IMG/VR virus record: IMGVR_UViG_3300037587_000923
Location: 1 to 64,000 of that record
Direction: 5' to 3' (one strand)
From: a virus
DNA length: 64,000 bases
The notes beneath the pieces were generated by a model. It saw only the letters and a list, made by a program, of their open reading frames with translations, was not told the origin of the DNA and searched no databases. Positions 8,221-15,538 of this stretch are shown here, piece after piece (positions within the stretch are counted from its first letter, which is position 1; every line of letters starts with the position of its first letter). Both the position numbers and the translations under genes were made by a program.

Positions 8221-9236
8221 TGTCGTACCTATACGATTTCACCGGAAGATGGGGTAAGACCCTGTATGAGTCTATAGATGAGTATCAGCACGGAAAGGTA
8301 TGGGATGAGATGTGCTACAACGAGCACAACTATGAGATAGACGCAGCCAAGCCTGAAGGTGAGAGGCGTTATGAGTTTGTAGAGTTCTTTATGGAAAGAT
8401 TGACTGGTGGCCAGATAAACGAGATAGCAGAGATGACCGGCCTTCTGTTCGACGATGAGACTCTCCCTATGTTTAACGAGTATGCCAATATCCCCATAGA
8501 GAAAAGAGTTTTCGATTGGCTGCTAACAAGTAAATGCCCTGATGACATAGAGGACGAAGAGAGTGTTATCGAGGAGAAGTGGGCATGCTGGGATCATATC
8601 AGCGAGACAGTCCAGATGTGGTTCGACGACATAGGCAAAGAAGACGACTTTGAGGTTGCTGTCTTCATGGGATATATAAATTTCCCCAAGTATGATCACG
8701 ACAAGAAGTGCTATGTAGAAACCCCGGGCGGTATGTCGATAGAATTCTTGGATAAGAAGAATACCTTGGAGGACAAAATATACAAGTGTCGTAGGTTTAA
8801 AAACAAAACCTCGAAGAAGAAACACAGACTTGAAGCCCAGCTCCTCGAACTAAAACAGAGCATGATCTATGTGAGCGGCGCTGAGAGTGGATATCACGGT
8901 GCCGAGAGAGAGTTCGATAGTGTCGATATGAACTCCATGCCAAAGTGTCCTGCTTGCGAGGATGTTGTGCCACCAAGTGCTTTAGACGAAGACAATAAAT
9001 CTACCATTGATAATTTCAGAGACGAGAGCGACACTGAGGAAGATTTCACGCTTGAACTTGTCGCCAGTGCTGGAACTAACGCATACCTTATATGCTGTCC
9101 TGAGTGCGGGGATAGTAGTATAGAGATAGTCGAAATGTACTTAAAAGATTGCGGCATAGATATCCCCGAGAGTGAAAAGATTCAAGGCGCCATCACGGCC
9201 AGAGAAGTAGCTGAAGCAATGGCGGAGGCAGCATAA
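8220..9236 (+). CDS. Large acidic zinc-binding hypothetical protein, 338 aa
   Basis: Coupled to the upstream gene. The first 230 residues are acidic and helical, with a charged coiled segment around 180-215. Residues about 240-300 hold CPAC and CPEC pairs flanking a long acidic insert, which together could form one zinc site. The role is unknown. It directly precedes the MoxR ATPase and may be part of that module. Confidence 0.65.
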   Translation: MSYLYDFTGRWGKTLYESIDEYQHGKVWDEMCYNEHNYEIDAAKPEGERRYEFVEFFMERLTGGQINEIAEMTGLLFDDETLPMFNEYANIPIEKRVFDWLLTSKCPDDIEDEESVIEEKWACWDHISETVQMWFDDIGKEDDFEVAVFMGYINFPKYDHDKKCYVETPGGMSIEFLDKKNTLEDKIYKCRRFKNKTSKKKHRLEAQLLELKQSMIYVSGAESGYHGAEREFDSVDMNSMPKCPACEDVVPPSALDEDNKSTIDNFRDESDTEEDFTLELVASAGTNAYLICCPECGDSSIEIVEMYLKDCGIDIPESEKIQGAITAREVAEAMAEAA

Positions 9237-9274
9237 ACATTTAATGCCCATAAAGGGCGGAAGGGAGAAGTAAG

Positions 9275-10339
9275 ATGGCTGGAGCAGAGATATACGAAGT
9301 ATCAATAAGGGAAATGAAGGAGGTAGTGAAGGCATGCTACGAAACAAACACTCCGGTTATAGCGAGAGGGGGGCCTGGGCTTGGTAAGACAACAGGATTT
9401 ACTCAGGCTGCAAATGAGCTCAAGATAGGATGCAGGATTGAGGAGGGAAGTTCGCTCGACCCGTCAGACGTAAGGGGAGTTCTTGTTCCCAACCTCAAAG
9501 AGAAGACATCATTCTACACGACGCCTGCTATCCTGCCGAATAAGGAGGAGGGGCCAAAAGGACTGCTCGTTATCGACGAACTCGGCGGGTGTATGGCAGC
9601 CACACAGAAAGCTCTCCAGTCTCTGTTCGACCTAAGGAGAATAGGAGTTCATGGACTTATGGAAGGATGGCTTCCTGTAGCAACCGGTAATTATGCAACA
9701 GATGATGCGGGTGCTTTTAATCTCCTGACTACTTTTCAGGACAGGGGGGTAATACTCAACGTAAAGCCGAACTTCAACGTATGGAAGGAGGACTTCGCTC
9801 TCCCAACTGGAATTCATGAGAATATTATTTCATATCTGGATTTCAAGACGGCAGCTTTCTACACATTCAACGACAGGAAAACCGGTTCTCCTAAGGGTAA
9901 GGGCTTCGCATCGCCAAGGACTTATACTATGGCTTCAAGGTTTCTGAAGCTTAACCTGGCAGAGAACATCCTCAGGCCGATACTGATCGGTCTTCTCGGT
10001 GAGGGCGTAGCAAGGGAGTTGATGGGCTTTTGTGAGATCAGTCACAAGCTGCCAGCAATAGAGGATATATACAGAGGAAAGACAAATGCAGTCCCTGAGG
10101 ATCCGGCAGCACTGTATGCTTTGAGCGGTTCATTGGTTGCCTTCCTGAGAGGTTTGCCTGACGATCTGGCTATGAACGTGGCACTGGAAAGGCTCATGGA
10201 ATATACAAGGAAACTTCCTCGTGAGTTCGCCTGTCTTACCATGAAGGATGCCCAGCATTTAGTTGGCGATAAGCTGAAGAAATGTAAGGGCTGGGTAGGT
10301 TGGGCTAAAGACTACAAAGATCTCATACTGGCACTATAA
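9275..10339 (+). CDS. MoxR-type AAA+ ATPase
   Basis: A Walker A motif (GGPGLGKTT, residues 32-40) and Walker B (LLVIDELGG, about 97-105) are followed by a sensor-like VATGN segment, as in MoxR/RavA AAA+ proteins (this one is 354 aa). These ATPases act as ring-forming remodellers, usually beside a VWA partner, and such a partner lies 11 bp downstream. A GCCC/GGGC hairpin precedes the ribosome binding site. In phages the pair's substrate is not known; I infer a chaperone or maturation role. Confidence 0.9.
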   Translation: MAGAEIYEVSIREMKEVVKACYETNTPVIARGGPGLGKTTGFTQAANELKIGCRIEEGSSLDPSDVRGVLVPNLKEKTSFYTTPAILPNKEEGPKGLLVIDELGGCMAATQKALQSLFDLRRIGVHGLMEGWLPVATGNYATDDAGAFNLLTTFQDRGVILNVKPNFNVWKEDFALPTGIHENIISYLDFKTAAFYTFNDRKTGSPKGKGFASPRTYTMASRFLKLNLAENILRPILIGLLGEGVARELMGFCEISHKLPAIEDIYRGKTNAVPEDPAALYALSGSLVAFLRGLPDDLAMNVALERLMEYTRKLPREFACLTMKDAQHLVGDKLKKCKGWVGWAKDYKDLILAL

Positions 10340-10349
10340 GGAGTCCGTC

Positions 10350-11669
10350 ATGAATGAAATGATTGATTTAGAGAGTCTGGATTCAGTAGAGAATAAGATA
10401 AGCAGGGCAAAAGTACAGATCATGTTCAACCATATGTTTCTGTCTTGTCTCGTTGCTAGGCTGGAATGGGTAGAGGACGAGTCGGTAAAGGTTATGGGGG
10501 CCCCGACTATGTGTGTGTCAGTTAAGCAGCTTAGATATCATCCTGAGTTCGTTGAGAAAACAGGCCATGACGAGCTTATGGGAGTGGTGGCGCACGAACT
10601 CCTTCACGTAATATTTCAGCACGTCCTTGAGTGGAGGAATCCTAAGGGAAAGATAGTTCCCATATGGACAATGGCTCAGGAGCATGTAGTGAATGATGCC
10701 GTGATAAACATGTTCGGATTGTCTCTGCCTGACGGTATTATCTACGATGAGGAAGCAAAAGGAATGTATACGGAGGAAGCCTATCAGTTCTTCCTGAAAA
10801 AGTTTCCGCAGATAAACGACAGTCACTCCAAGATATTTGAAATGATGCTCGCTGGCGGCGGTGAAGATGAGGGAGATGAGGGAGAGGGATCAAGCAAAGT
10901 CGGCAGCGGTGAAGGTGACAAGGAGGAAGATGGGGAGGGGGAGAGCCCCGGAGGTGATATAGAATCTCTGCTTGAGGATATAGCCAGCAAGGTTATGGAC
11001 AGTCACAAATCGAGTGAAGGCCCCATGACTGAAGAGGAAGAGACTATACTGAAAGGCAGGATAAAGGACATGGTTACTGAGGCTGCAACTGCAGCAAAGA
11101 TGGCAGGTAAAATGCCGGCAGGCCTCGAGAGATTGGTTGGCGAGATAATCGATCCAAAGATTCCATGGCAACATCATTTAGCAAATCTTACGAGCGGTTG
11201 GGCTAGAGATGATTACAGCTACAGAAGACCCAGCAGGAAGTACATCTATCAAGGTATAGTTATGCCTTCCCTCAGGAGCGAATTACTCGAGGTGGCCATC
11301 GGTATAGACACTAGCGGTAGCATAGGGAAGGATGAAATGACCGAGTTTATTTCCGAAATATTGGGGATAATGAATGCCTTTCAAAGCTACAGATTACATG
11401 TCTTTGGTTGCGATCATGCTGTTCATGGATATGAGATTATTGAGCCTGGGCAAAGTTATGATTTGACTGATGTGCTGAGTGGCGGGGGCGGTACTTCTTT
11501 TGTTCCAGTCTTGAAAAGAATAGAAGAGGAGGGCTTGAATCCAGAGGCTCTCATCTATTTCACTGATTGCTATGGAGACTTCGGCACAGCTCCTAATTAT
11601 TCCGTACTATGGCTCATCAAAGGATCATTCACTGGCGTACCTTACGGGAAAGAAATACACATGGATTAA
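10350..11669 (+). CDS. Metallopeptidase-like protein with VWA domain
   Basis: Residues 82-86 read HELLH with a further His at 91, a zinc-metallopeptidase-like motif (DUF2201 type). A long acidic Gly/Glu linker follows (about 170-205). The C-terminal part (about 310-435) is a VWA-like fold with a DTSGS metal-ion site and a GGGGTS loop. It forms an operon with the MoxR ATPase, matching the common MoxR-VWA pairing. Whether the peptidase site is active cannot be told from sequence. Confidence 0.88.
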   Translation: MNEMIDLESLDSVENKISRAKVQIMFNHMFLSCLVARLEWVEDESVKVMGAPTMCVSVKQLRYHPEFVEKTGHDELMGVVAHELLHVIFQHVLEWRNPKGKIVPIWTMAQEHVVNDAVINMFGLSLPDGIIYDEEAKGMYTEEAYQFFLKKFPQINDSHSKIFEMMLAGGGEDEGDEGEGSSKVGSGEGDKEEDGEGESPGGDIESLLEDIASKVMDSHKSSEGPMTEEEETILKGRIKDMVTEAATAAKMAGKMPAGLERLVGEIIDPKIPWQHHLANLTSGWARDDYSYRRPSRKYIYQGIVMPSLRSELLEVAIGIDTSGSIGKDEMTEFISEILGIMNAFQSYRLHVFGCDHAVHGYEIIEPGQSYDLTDVLSGGGGTSFVPVLKRIEEEGLNPEALIYFTDCYGDFGTAPNYSVLWLIKGSFTGVPYGKEIHMD

Positions 11670-11678
11670 GGAGGAGGT

Positions 11679-12326
11679 ATGTCGGCGAAAATAGATCTGA
11701 CTGGCAAAAGATTTGGAAGGCTGATAGTTGAAAGTATCGCCCCTAAAGACAGGCACGGAAACATCTGCTGGAAAGTTAAATGTGATTGCGGAAACACAAA
11801 GTCTGTCAACAGCTCTGTGTTGTTGAAGGGCACAACAAGATCATGTGGCTGCCTAAACCAGGAGCTCAGGTCTGCACGACTTCTATCACATGGCATGACA
11901 AATACTCCCACATATCGATCTTGGCAGGCAATGAAATCGAGGTGCTCTAATCCTAACGATGAAAGCTATGCTAGATACGGCGGGAGGAGAATATCTGTCT
12001 GCGATAGATGGCTAGGCGAGAATGGATTCAAAAACTTCTACAAAGATATGGGAGTACGCCCCAAAGAACTTACGTTGGAGCGAATAAATAACGACGGTAA
12101 TTATGAGCCATCGAATTGCAAGTGGGCAACTCGCAAGGAGCAGAATAGAAACACAAGAACAAATAGGATATTGGAGTACGGTGGAAGGAGGCAATCATTG
12201 TCGGCTTGGGCAGAAGAATATGGCTTAAATGCCTCTTTGTTGAGTGAAAGACTCAGGAACAGATGGACTATTAAAAAGGCATTAAACACGCCAGTAGGGC
12301 CTCAGGGAGTAAAGAAATTAAGATAG
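11679..12326 (+). CDS. HNH-family (homing-type) phage endonuclease, 215 aa
   Basis: Residues about 8-60 form a zinc domain (LTGKRFGRLIV, then CDCGN and SCGC). Residues about 70-150 contain TYRSWQAMKSRC and LERINNDGNYEPSNCKWAT, a hallmark of phage-borne HNH/AP2-associated endonucleases. The C-terminal 55 residues form an HTH-like DNA-binding part. Such genes are selfish and often inserted between phage genes. It begins 10 bp after the VWA gene and sits directly before the retron-like locus. The same N-terminal domain recurs alone at 13,484. Confidence 0.8.
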   Translation: MSAKIDLTGKRFGRLIVESIAPKDRHGNICWKVKCDCGNTKSVNSSVLLKGTTRSCGCLNQELRSARLLSHGMTNTPTYRSWQAMKSRCSNPNDESYARYGGRRISVCDRWLGENGFKNFYKDMGVRPKELTLERINNDGNYEPSNCKWATRKEQNRNTRTNRILEYGGRRQSLSAWAEEYGLNASLLSERLRNRWTIKKALNTPVGPQGVKKLR

Positions 12327-12464
12327 GTCTATGGTTTGCCCTGCCGTATCGGCGGGGAGAGAGATAAGTAAGTATGGACTAGGTATCACTGTGGTTCAAA
12401 GCTATCTAAAATTCGTGGGCATTAAAGCCCGGAGAGGAGGAAAATATCGGACGCCCGAAATAAG
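12327..12464 (+). other. Non-coding stretch with orphan leader hairpin and SD
   Basis: After the HNH stop there is a strong GC hairpin (about 12,339-12,357, no U-tract). Then comes a GGGC/GCCC hairpin (12,417-12,430) followed at once by GGAGAGGAGG. This is the exact leader form seen before other genes here, but no start codon follows at a usable distance. I see no coding frame in this stretch. Confidence 0.5.
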
Positions 12465-12609
12465 TTCATCTATGGTCGAATGCGGGGCGCTGTTCCGGTG
12501 CCTCTGATGGAAAGCACATAAGGACTAAGGCCGTTGCACTAGGCTTGAATTCCTTACACCCGAGGAATTCAAACGCTCTCGCGGAGAAGAGTCCCATGGC
12601 ATAGATGGA
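12465..12609 (+). ncRNA. Candidate retron-like msr-msd RNA
   Basis: Ten bases at 12,465-12,474 (TTCATCTATG) pair with 12,600-12,609 (one G-U), like the a1/a2 repeats that close retron RNAs. Inside are a 5-bp hairpin at 12,486-12,502 and a perfect 10-bp stem with an 8-nt loop (12,545-12,554 with 12,563-12,572) that could be the msd stem. The 145-nt span and its place 54 bp upstream of a retron-type reverse transcriptase fit the known arrangement. A conserved branching-G motif is not obvious, so this remains a structural inference. Confidence 0.5.
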
Positions 12610-12662
12610 AAGGGAGCTGTGGTAATTAACCAAGGCACATAGATGCCGGGAAGGAGAAGATC

Positions 12663-13487
12663 ATGAAGGACGAGATGTACACTAGGTGGCCAATTAAAAA
12701 GAGGAGGGGAGGTGTCAGGTGGATAGAGTCTCCGAATGATGACCTAAAGGCAAGACAGAGAGAGTCTATTGATAAGTTGGAAGAGAAACTGCAGGTATCG
12801 CCATTCACACATGGCTTTGCAAGATATAAAAATATCGCAACTATGGCAATGTCACATGTGGGGAAAGAGTATGTAGGCTCGATTGACATTGCGGATTACT
12901 TCCCGAGCATTTCGCTGGAGAAGTTTCTCGATAAGGTCAAGACTGTACCGAAAGAGGAGCTGTGGGATCACTTCCATGATTTCTGTGATGGCAAGGGTAA
13001 CAGATTGCCTCAGGGAGCTCCGGGTTCCCCGCTCATATCCAATGCTTATCTGTTCCGGCTAGACTGGAGGATGGCATGGCAGTGTCACGAGAGAGGATGC
13101 GATTTCACGAGATATGCAGATGATCTCACGATATCAGGGCCGAACAGGGATGATGTTGTTGTCCTGCTCAAGATAGCCAGTGAGTTGATGAGAGTATACT
13201 ATGGGCTCAAGACCAACAAGAAGAAGACTAAGATTGTTCATAGGTCTCGAAGAATGTTGGTTTGTGGCGTAGTAGTAAACGAGCGCCTCAACCTTAAAAG
13301 GGAAGACAGGAAACGACTAAGGGCCATCAAGCATCAAGAGATGTTGAAAAATGGCAAGCTATCCTTGGAAACTAAGGGCAAGGTTGCTTTCGAGGCGATG
13401 ATACGAGAGAACACAAAAACAACTCACTCCTCCAGGGAAATAATAGACTCAGTTAAAGTCACGAAGGAAATGGCGGCTGTAAAATGA
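12663..13487 (+). CDS. Retron-type reverse transcriptase, 274 aa
   Basis: Motif order is that of retron RTs: IKKRRGGVRWI (11-21), HGF (50-52), a variant of the NAxxH motif (MAMSH, 61-65), catalytic DIADYFPSI (75-83), QGAPGSPLISN (117-127), YADD (151-154) and VCGVVVN (200-206) in the place of the retron VTG motif. There is no maturase domain, and the QGxxxSP box excludes a DGR enzyme. At 274 aa it is slightly shorter than typical retron RTs (about 300-320 aa). ATG follows GGGAAGGAG, which is preceded by a GGCA/TGCC hairpin. The stop overlaps the next ATG (ATGA). The enzyme should reverse-transcribe a linked RNA. Confidence 0.88.
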   Translation: MKDEMYTRWPIKKRRGGVRWIESPNDDLKARQRESIDKLEEKLQVSPFTHGFARYKNIATMAMSHVGKEYVGSIDIADYFPSISLEKFLDKVKTVPKEELWDHFHDFCDGKGNRLPQGAPGSPLISNAYLFRLDWRMAWQCHERGCDFTRYADDLTISGPNRDDVVVLLKIASELMRVYYGLKTNKKKTKIVHRSRRMLVCGVVVNERLNLKREDRKRLRAIKHQEMLKNGKLSLETKGKVAFEAMIRENTKTTHSSREIIDSVKVTKEMAAVK

Positions 13488-13678
13488 GAGATTTAACTGG
13501 CCTTAAATTTGGAAGATGGATAGTGATGAGTCTTGATCGCACCGATAAGTACGGCAAGTCTTTCTGGAATGTGAGATGCCAATGTGGCAATGGACGGAAG
13601 GTGAGAAACGACACTCTGTTAAAAGGAGAGTCTAGTTCATGCGGATGCTTTAGGACGGTGCTGTATCGGTATCGTTGA
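13484..13678 (+). CDS. Stand-alone zinc domain homologous to HNH endonuclease N-terminus, 64 aa
   Basis: Residues 3-55 (LTGLKFGRWIV, then CQCGN and SCGC) match the N-terminal zinc domain of the HNH protein at 11,679. The frame then ends with nine unrelated residues and a stop, so the nuclease part is absent. It overlaps the RT stop by 4 bp and must be co-translated with it. It is either a remnant of an HNH gene cut by the RT element or a DNA/RNA-binding partner of the RT. Confidence 0.75.
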   Translation: MRDLTGLKFGRWIVMSLDRTDKYGKSFWNVRCQCGNGRKVRNDTLLKGESSSCGCFRTVLYRYR

Positions 13679-14170
13679 GTCATGTTGTATAGTGACTATC
13701 AACCTGGCTTGCCGCAGCTACGCATCTGGCTGCACTAGGTTTTTGAACGTGTCATCGCATCAGTCTGAGGTGCCAGCCGAACTCGATGACACATAGCCAT
13801 AGTTTAAATAAAATAGTTTGCTGTAGGTCCGATGTAGCTGCTGATTCGGCAGTCTTGAGTTAGGTTGATATCGTCTGGGTGTTTTACCACAGACTGGTAA
13901 AAGCTACAGCATTAAATGAATTACCTTATGGTCAAGTAGTATTAGGTGCTGCTATCGGCACTGAAGAGAGTTGTTGTTCTGGACTAACAACCGGGCTTCA
14001 CTAACTTTGTTACGATTACCCGGTTTCCAGAGCGCCCAGTCTTACTAGCCTTGCTACGACAACTGGGCTGAACATCTCACGGTTAGCGATCGAGGCGAAA
14101 GAGAATGAACGCCTTTGCTCTGCGCTTATAATTCTCTTTCGAATCTCGCACTAAACTTAGAGATGATAGC
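13679..14170 (+). ncRNA. Long structured non-coding region downstream of the RT
   Basis: No coding frame is convincing here, but stems are frequent. They include 13,749-13,757 with 13,784-13,792 (9 bp); 13,819-13,826 with 13,904-13,911 (8 bp) enclosing 13,882-13,889/13,895-13,902 (8 bp); 13,989-13,995/14,019-14,025; 14,034-14,040/14,062-14,068; and a composite hairpin 14,073-14,165 with an 11-bp perfect core (14,096-14,106/14,131-14,141). It lies between the RT operon and the next leader. It may be an RT template or effector RNA, or a very long structured leader. Confidence 0.5.
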
Positions 14171-14213
14171 ATAAGGTTTATAATTGCTCCATAGAGCAGA
14201 AAGGAGAGGTGAT

Positions 14214-14411
14214 ATGAACTACGAAAAAGATGTGGTGAGCTTCACGAAGGACAAGCTCGATAGGTTCAAGAAAGTATATGATGAGAACAAGGGGAAGGGT
14301 AAGCTCACTGCCTTCGAGTTCGAAGAGAGAAAGTATGTGGTCGGCTACGCTAAATATCTGATCGAGTACCTCGAGGAAAGGTTTAAGGATGAAAGAAGTC
14401 TGCAGAGATAA
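14214..14411 (+). CDS. Small charged helical protein, 65 aa
   Basis: ATG follows AAGGAGAGGTGAT, itself preceded by a TGCTC/GAGCA hairpin (14,185-14,198). The product is highly charged and helical (Lys/Glu-rich), with no family recognised. It is the first gene after the RT locus and overlaps the next gene. Confidence 0.65.
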   Translation: MNYEKDVVSFTKDKLDRFKKVYDENKGKGKLTAFEFEERKYVVGYAKYLIEYLEERFKDERSLQR

Positions 14412-14616
14412 GAATTTAATAGGCCCGAAGATAGAGTCCAATTCTATCTGGTGTCCTACGTGTAGAGTGAGGCTCAGTCATGTATCCGGACCAACACAGA
14501 TCCCAAAGAAGAAGCATGAGATTATAGTGCAGGAGTGCTTCGGTTGCGGTATGGAGCTGGAGATTACCTTCTACCCGGAGTTCAGCGCATTCAAAAGAGA
14601 GATAGGGAGGGCTTAA
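14389..14616 (+). CDS. Zinc-ribbon protein, 75 aa
   Basis: CPTC and CFGC knuckles about 26 residues apart form a zinc ribbon over residues 22-54. It overlaps the previous gene by 23 bp and abuts the next ATG. It is one of many small zinc-ribbon proteins in this phage; no specific role. Confidence 0.7.
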   Translation: MKEVCRDKNLIGPKIESNSIWCPTCRVRLSHVSGPTQIPKKKHEIIVQECFGCGMELEITFYPEFSAFKREIGRA

Positions 14617-14985
14617 ATGAAGATCATAATAGCAGTGTTTTTCGTCTTTGGTTTCTTGGCCTGCGATGTTGAGGCCAGAGATAAGTGGACTAAAGAAGAC
14701 ACCGTAAGGCAGTTAATATTTACAGGGCTCATGGCGACAGACTGGAGGCAGACGCGATATATAGCTAATGACCGCCAATATTCCGAAAGGAACCCAACGC
14801 TAGGGGCTAAACCTACTACCAGAAAAGTCGATGCTTATTTTGCTGCCAGCACAGTCTTGCACGCTGTAGCGGGGTATTACCTGCCGGCTAGACTAAGAAG
14901 CTTGTGGCAATATAGCGGGATAGTAGTGGAGTACAGTTGTGTGCTTAATAATTTTGCCATAGGGGTAAGGGTTGATTTTAATTAA
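14617..14985 (+). CDS. Exported conserved phage protein, 122 aa
   Basis: A signal peptide is visible (residues 1-20, ending near CDVEA). Downstream the motifs DWRQTRYI, RNPTLG and VDAYFAAS match a small family of exported or membrane-associated phage/prophage proteins of unknown function. Two later hydrophobic segments (about 68-85 and 98-115) may be membrane helices. The Cys near the cleavage site could make it a lipoprotein. Confidence 0.7.
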   Translation: MKIIIAVFFVFGFLACDVEARDKWTKEDTVRQLIFTGLMATDWRQTRYIANDRQYSERNPTLGAKPTTRKVDAYFAASTVLHAVAGYYLPARLRSLWQYSGIVVEYSCVLNNFAIGVRVDFN

Positions 14986-14995
14986 GGAAGGGGTT

Positions 14996-15268
14996 ATGGA
15001 TAATATTAGAATATCGAAGCATGCTGTAGATCAGTTTAATGCAAGGACAAAGGCGATGGGCGGTGGAGTTCCAAAGGATCCCATGACAGTAATACTCAAG
15101 CTACTATCTAGGGCAGTGATAGAGAATATGGCCGCTGGTCACAAGATAAATCGTCTTATAAAGCATGGATACAGGGATGCTAAGTATTACGTGAGTGAGG
15201 GTTGGAGGTTTGTTGCGATAGACAAGACCGTCATAACTATAGAAAGACAAAATCCTGCCCAGAATTAG
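14996..15268 (+). CDS. Hypothetical protein, 90 aa
   Basis: ATG 14,996 has AAGGAAGGGG upstream. Residues (ISKHAVDQFNAR... GWRFVAID) resemble small phage toxin-like or RNase-like DUFs in which a His near the N-terminus begins the domain, but this is not firm. Beta-rich C-terminus. Confidence 0.6.
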   Translation: MDNIRISKHAVDQFNARTKAMGGGVPKDPMTVILKLLSRAVIENMAAGHKINRLIKHGYRDAKYYVSEGWRFVAIDKTVITIERQNPAQN

Positions 15269-15276
15269 GAGGGACC

Positions 15277-15438
15277 ATGAAGGCTGTACTGTTATTTATA
15301 TATGTGGATATAGTCATACTGACAATCATACAGCATCCCGATAAGTGGCTGGCCATACTGATAGGATCAAGTGCATGGCTGGGCATAGTCTGGACTGCCC
15401 TGTGGTGTCTCGGTGGGTTGATGAAGGGAGTAGACTGA
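15277..15438 (+). CDS. Small membrane protein, 53 aa
   Basis: Two hydrophobic segments (about 3-18 and 24-46) separated by a short polar loop predict a hairpin membrane protein. AGGAGGG precedes the ATG. It sits next to a cassette-like insertion. Could be holin-like, but the lysis genes lie elsewhere. Confidence 0.6.
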   Translation: MKAVLLFIYVDIVILTIIQHPDKWLAILIGSSAWLGIVWTALWCLGGLMKGVD

Positions 15439-15450
15439 TAAGTTAGACAG

Positions 15451-15518
15451 ATCAACATAGCGCTTGAGGCAAGGGGAACGAGCGTAGCGAGTTTCCTACT
15501 TGAGCGAATTGGTTAGCC
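15451..15518. repeat. attC-like imperfect palindrome
   Basis: The site runs from ATCAAC to GTTAGCC with arms GCTTGAGG and CTTGAGCG and an inner GGAAC/GTTTCC hairpin. It is nearly the same sequence as the site at 57,787-57,845. It stands directly before the gene at 15,539. Its half-sites read like the reverse complement of the well-known aadA-type attC. Confidence 0.65.
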
Positions 15519-15538
15519 TGTTTTCAAAAGGAGAAATA

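Noticed and set aside
8584-9340. Further GCATGC hexamers inside genes
   Set aside because: They lack the flanking TTT and AAA arms of the palindrome and occur by codon chance.
12663-13487. Diversity-generating retroelement
   Set aside because: The RT has a QGxxxSP box, not the DGR-type SQ box, and I found no template/variable repeat pair with adenine-specific changes nearby.
14125-14150. tRNA-like T-loop (TTCGAATC) in the structured region
   Set aside because: The needed 5-bp T-stem and acceptor pairing are missing; the bases belong to the long hairpin instead.
12327-14213. Group II intron around the RT
   Set aside because: No GUGYG start, no domain V-like hairpin with AGC and no maturase domain; flanking genes are intact.
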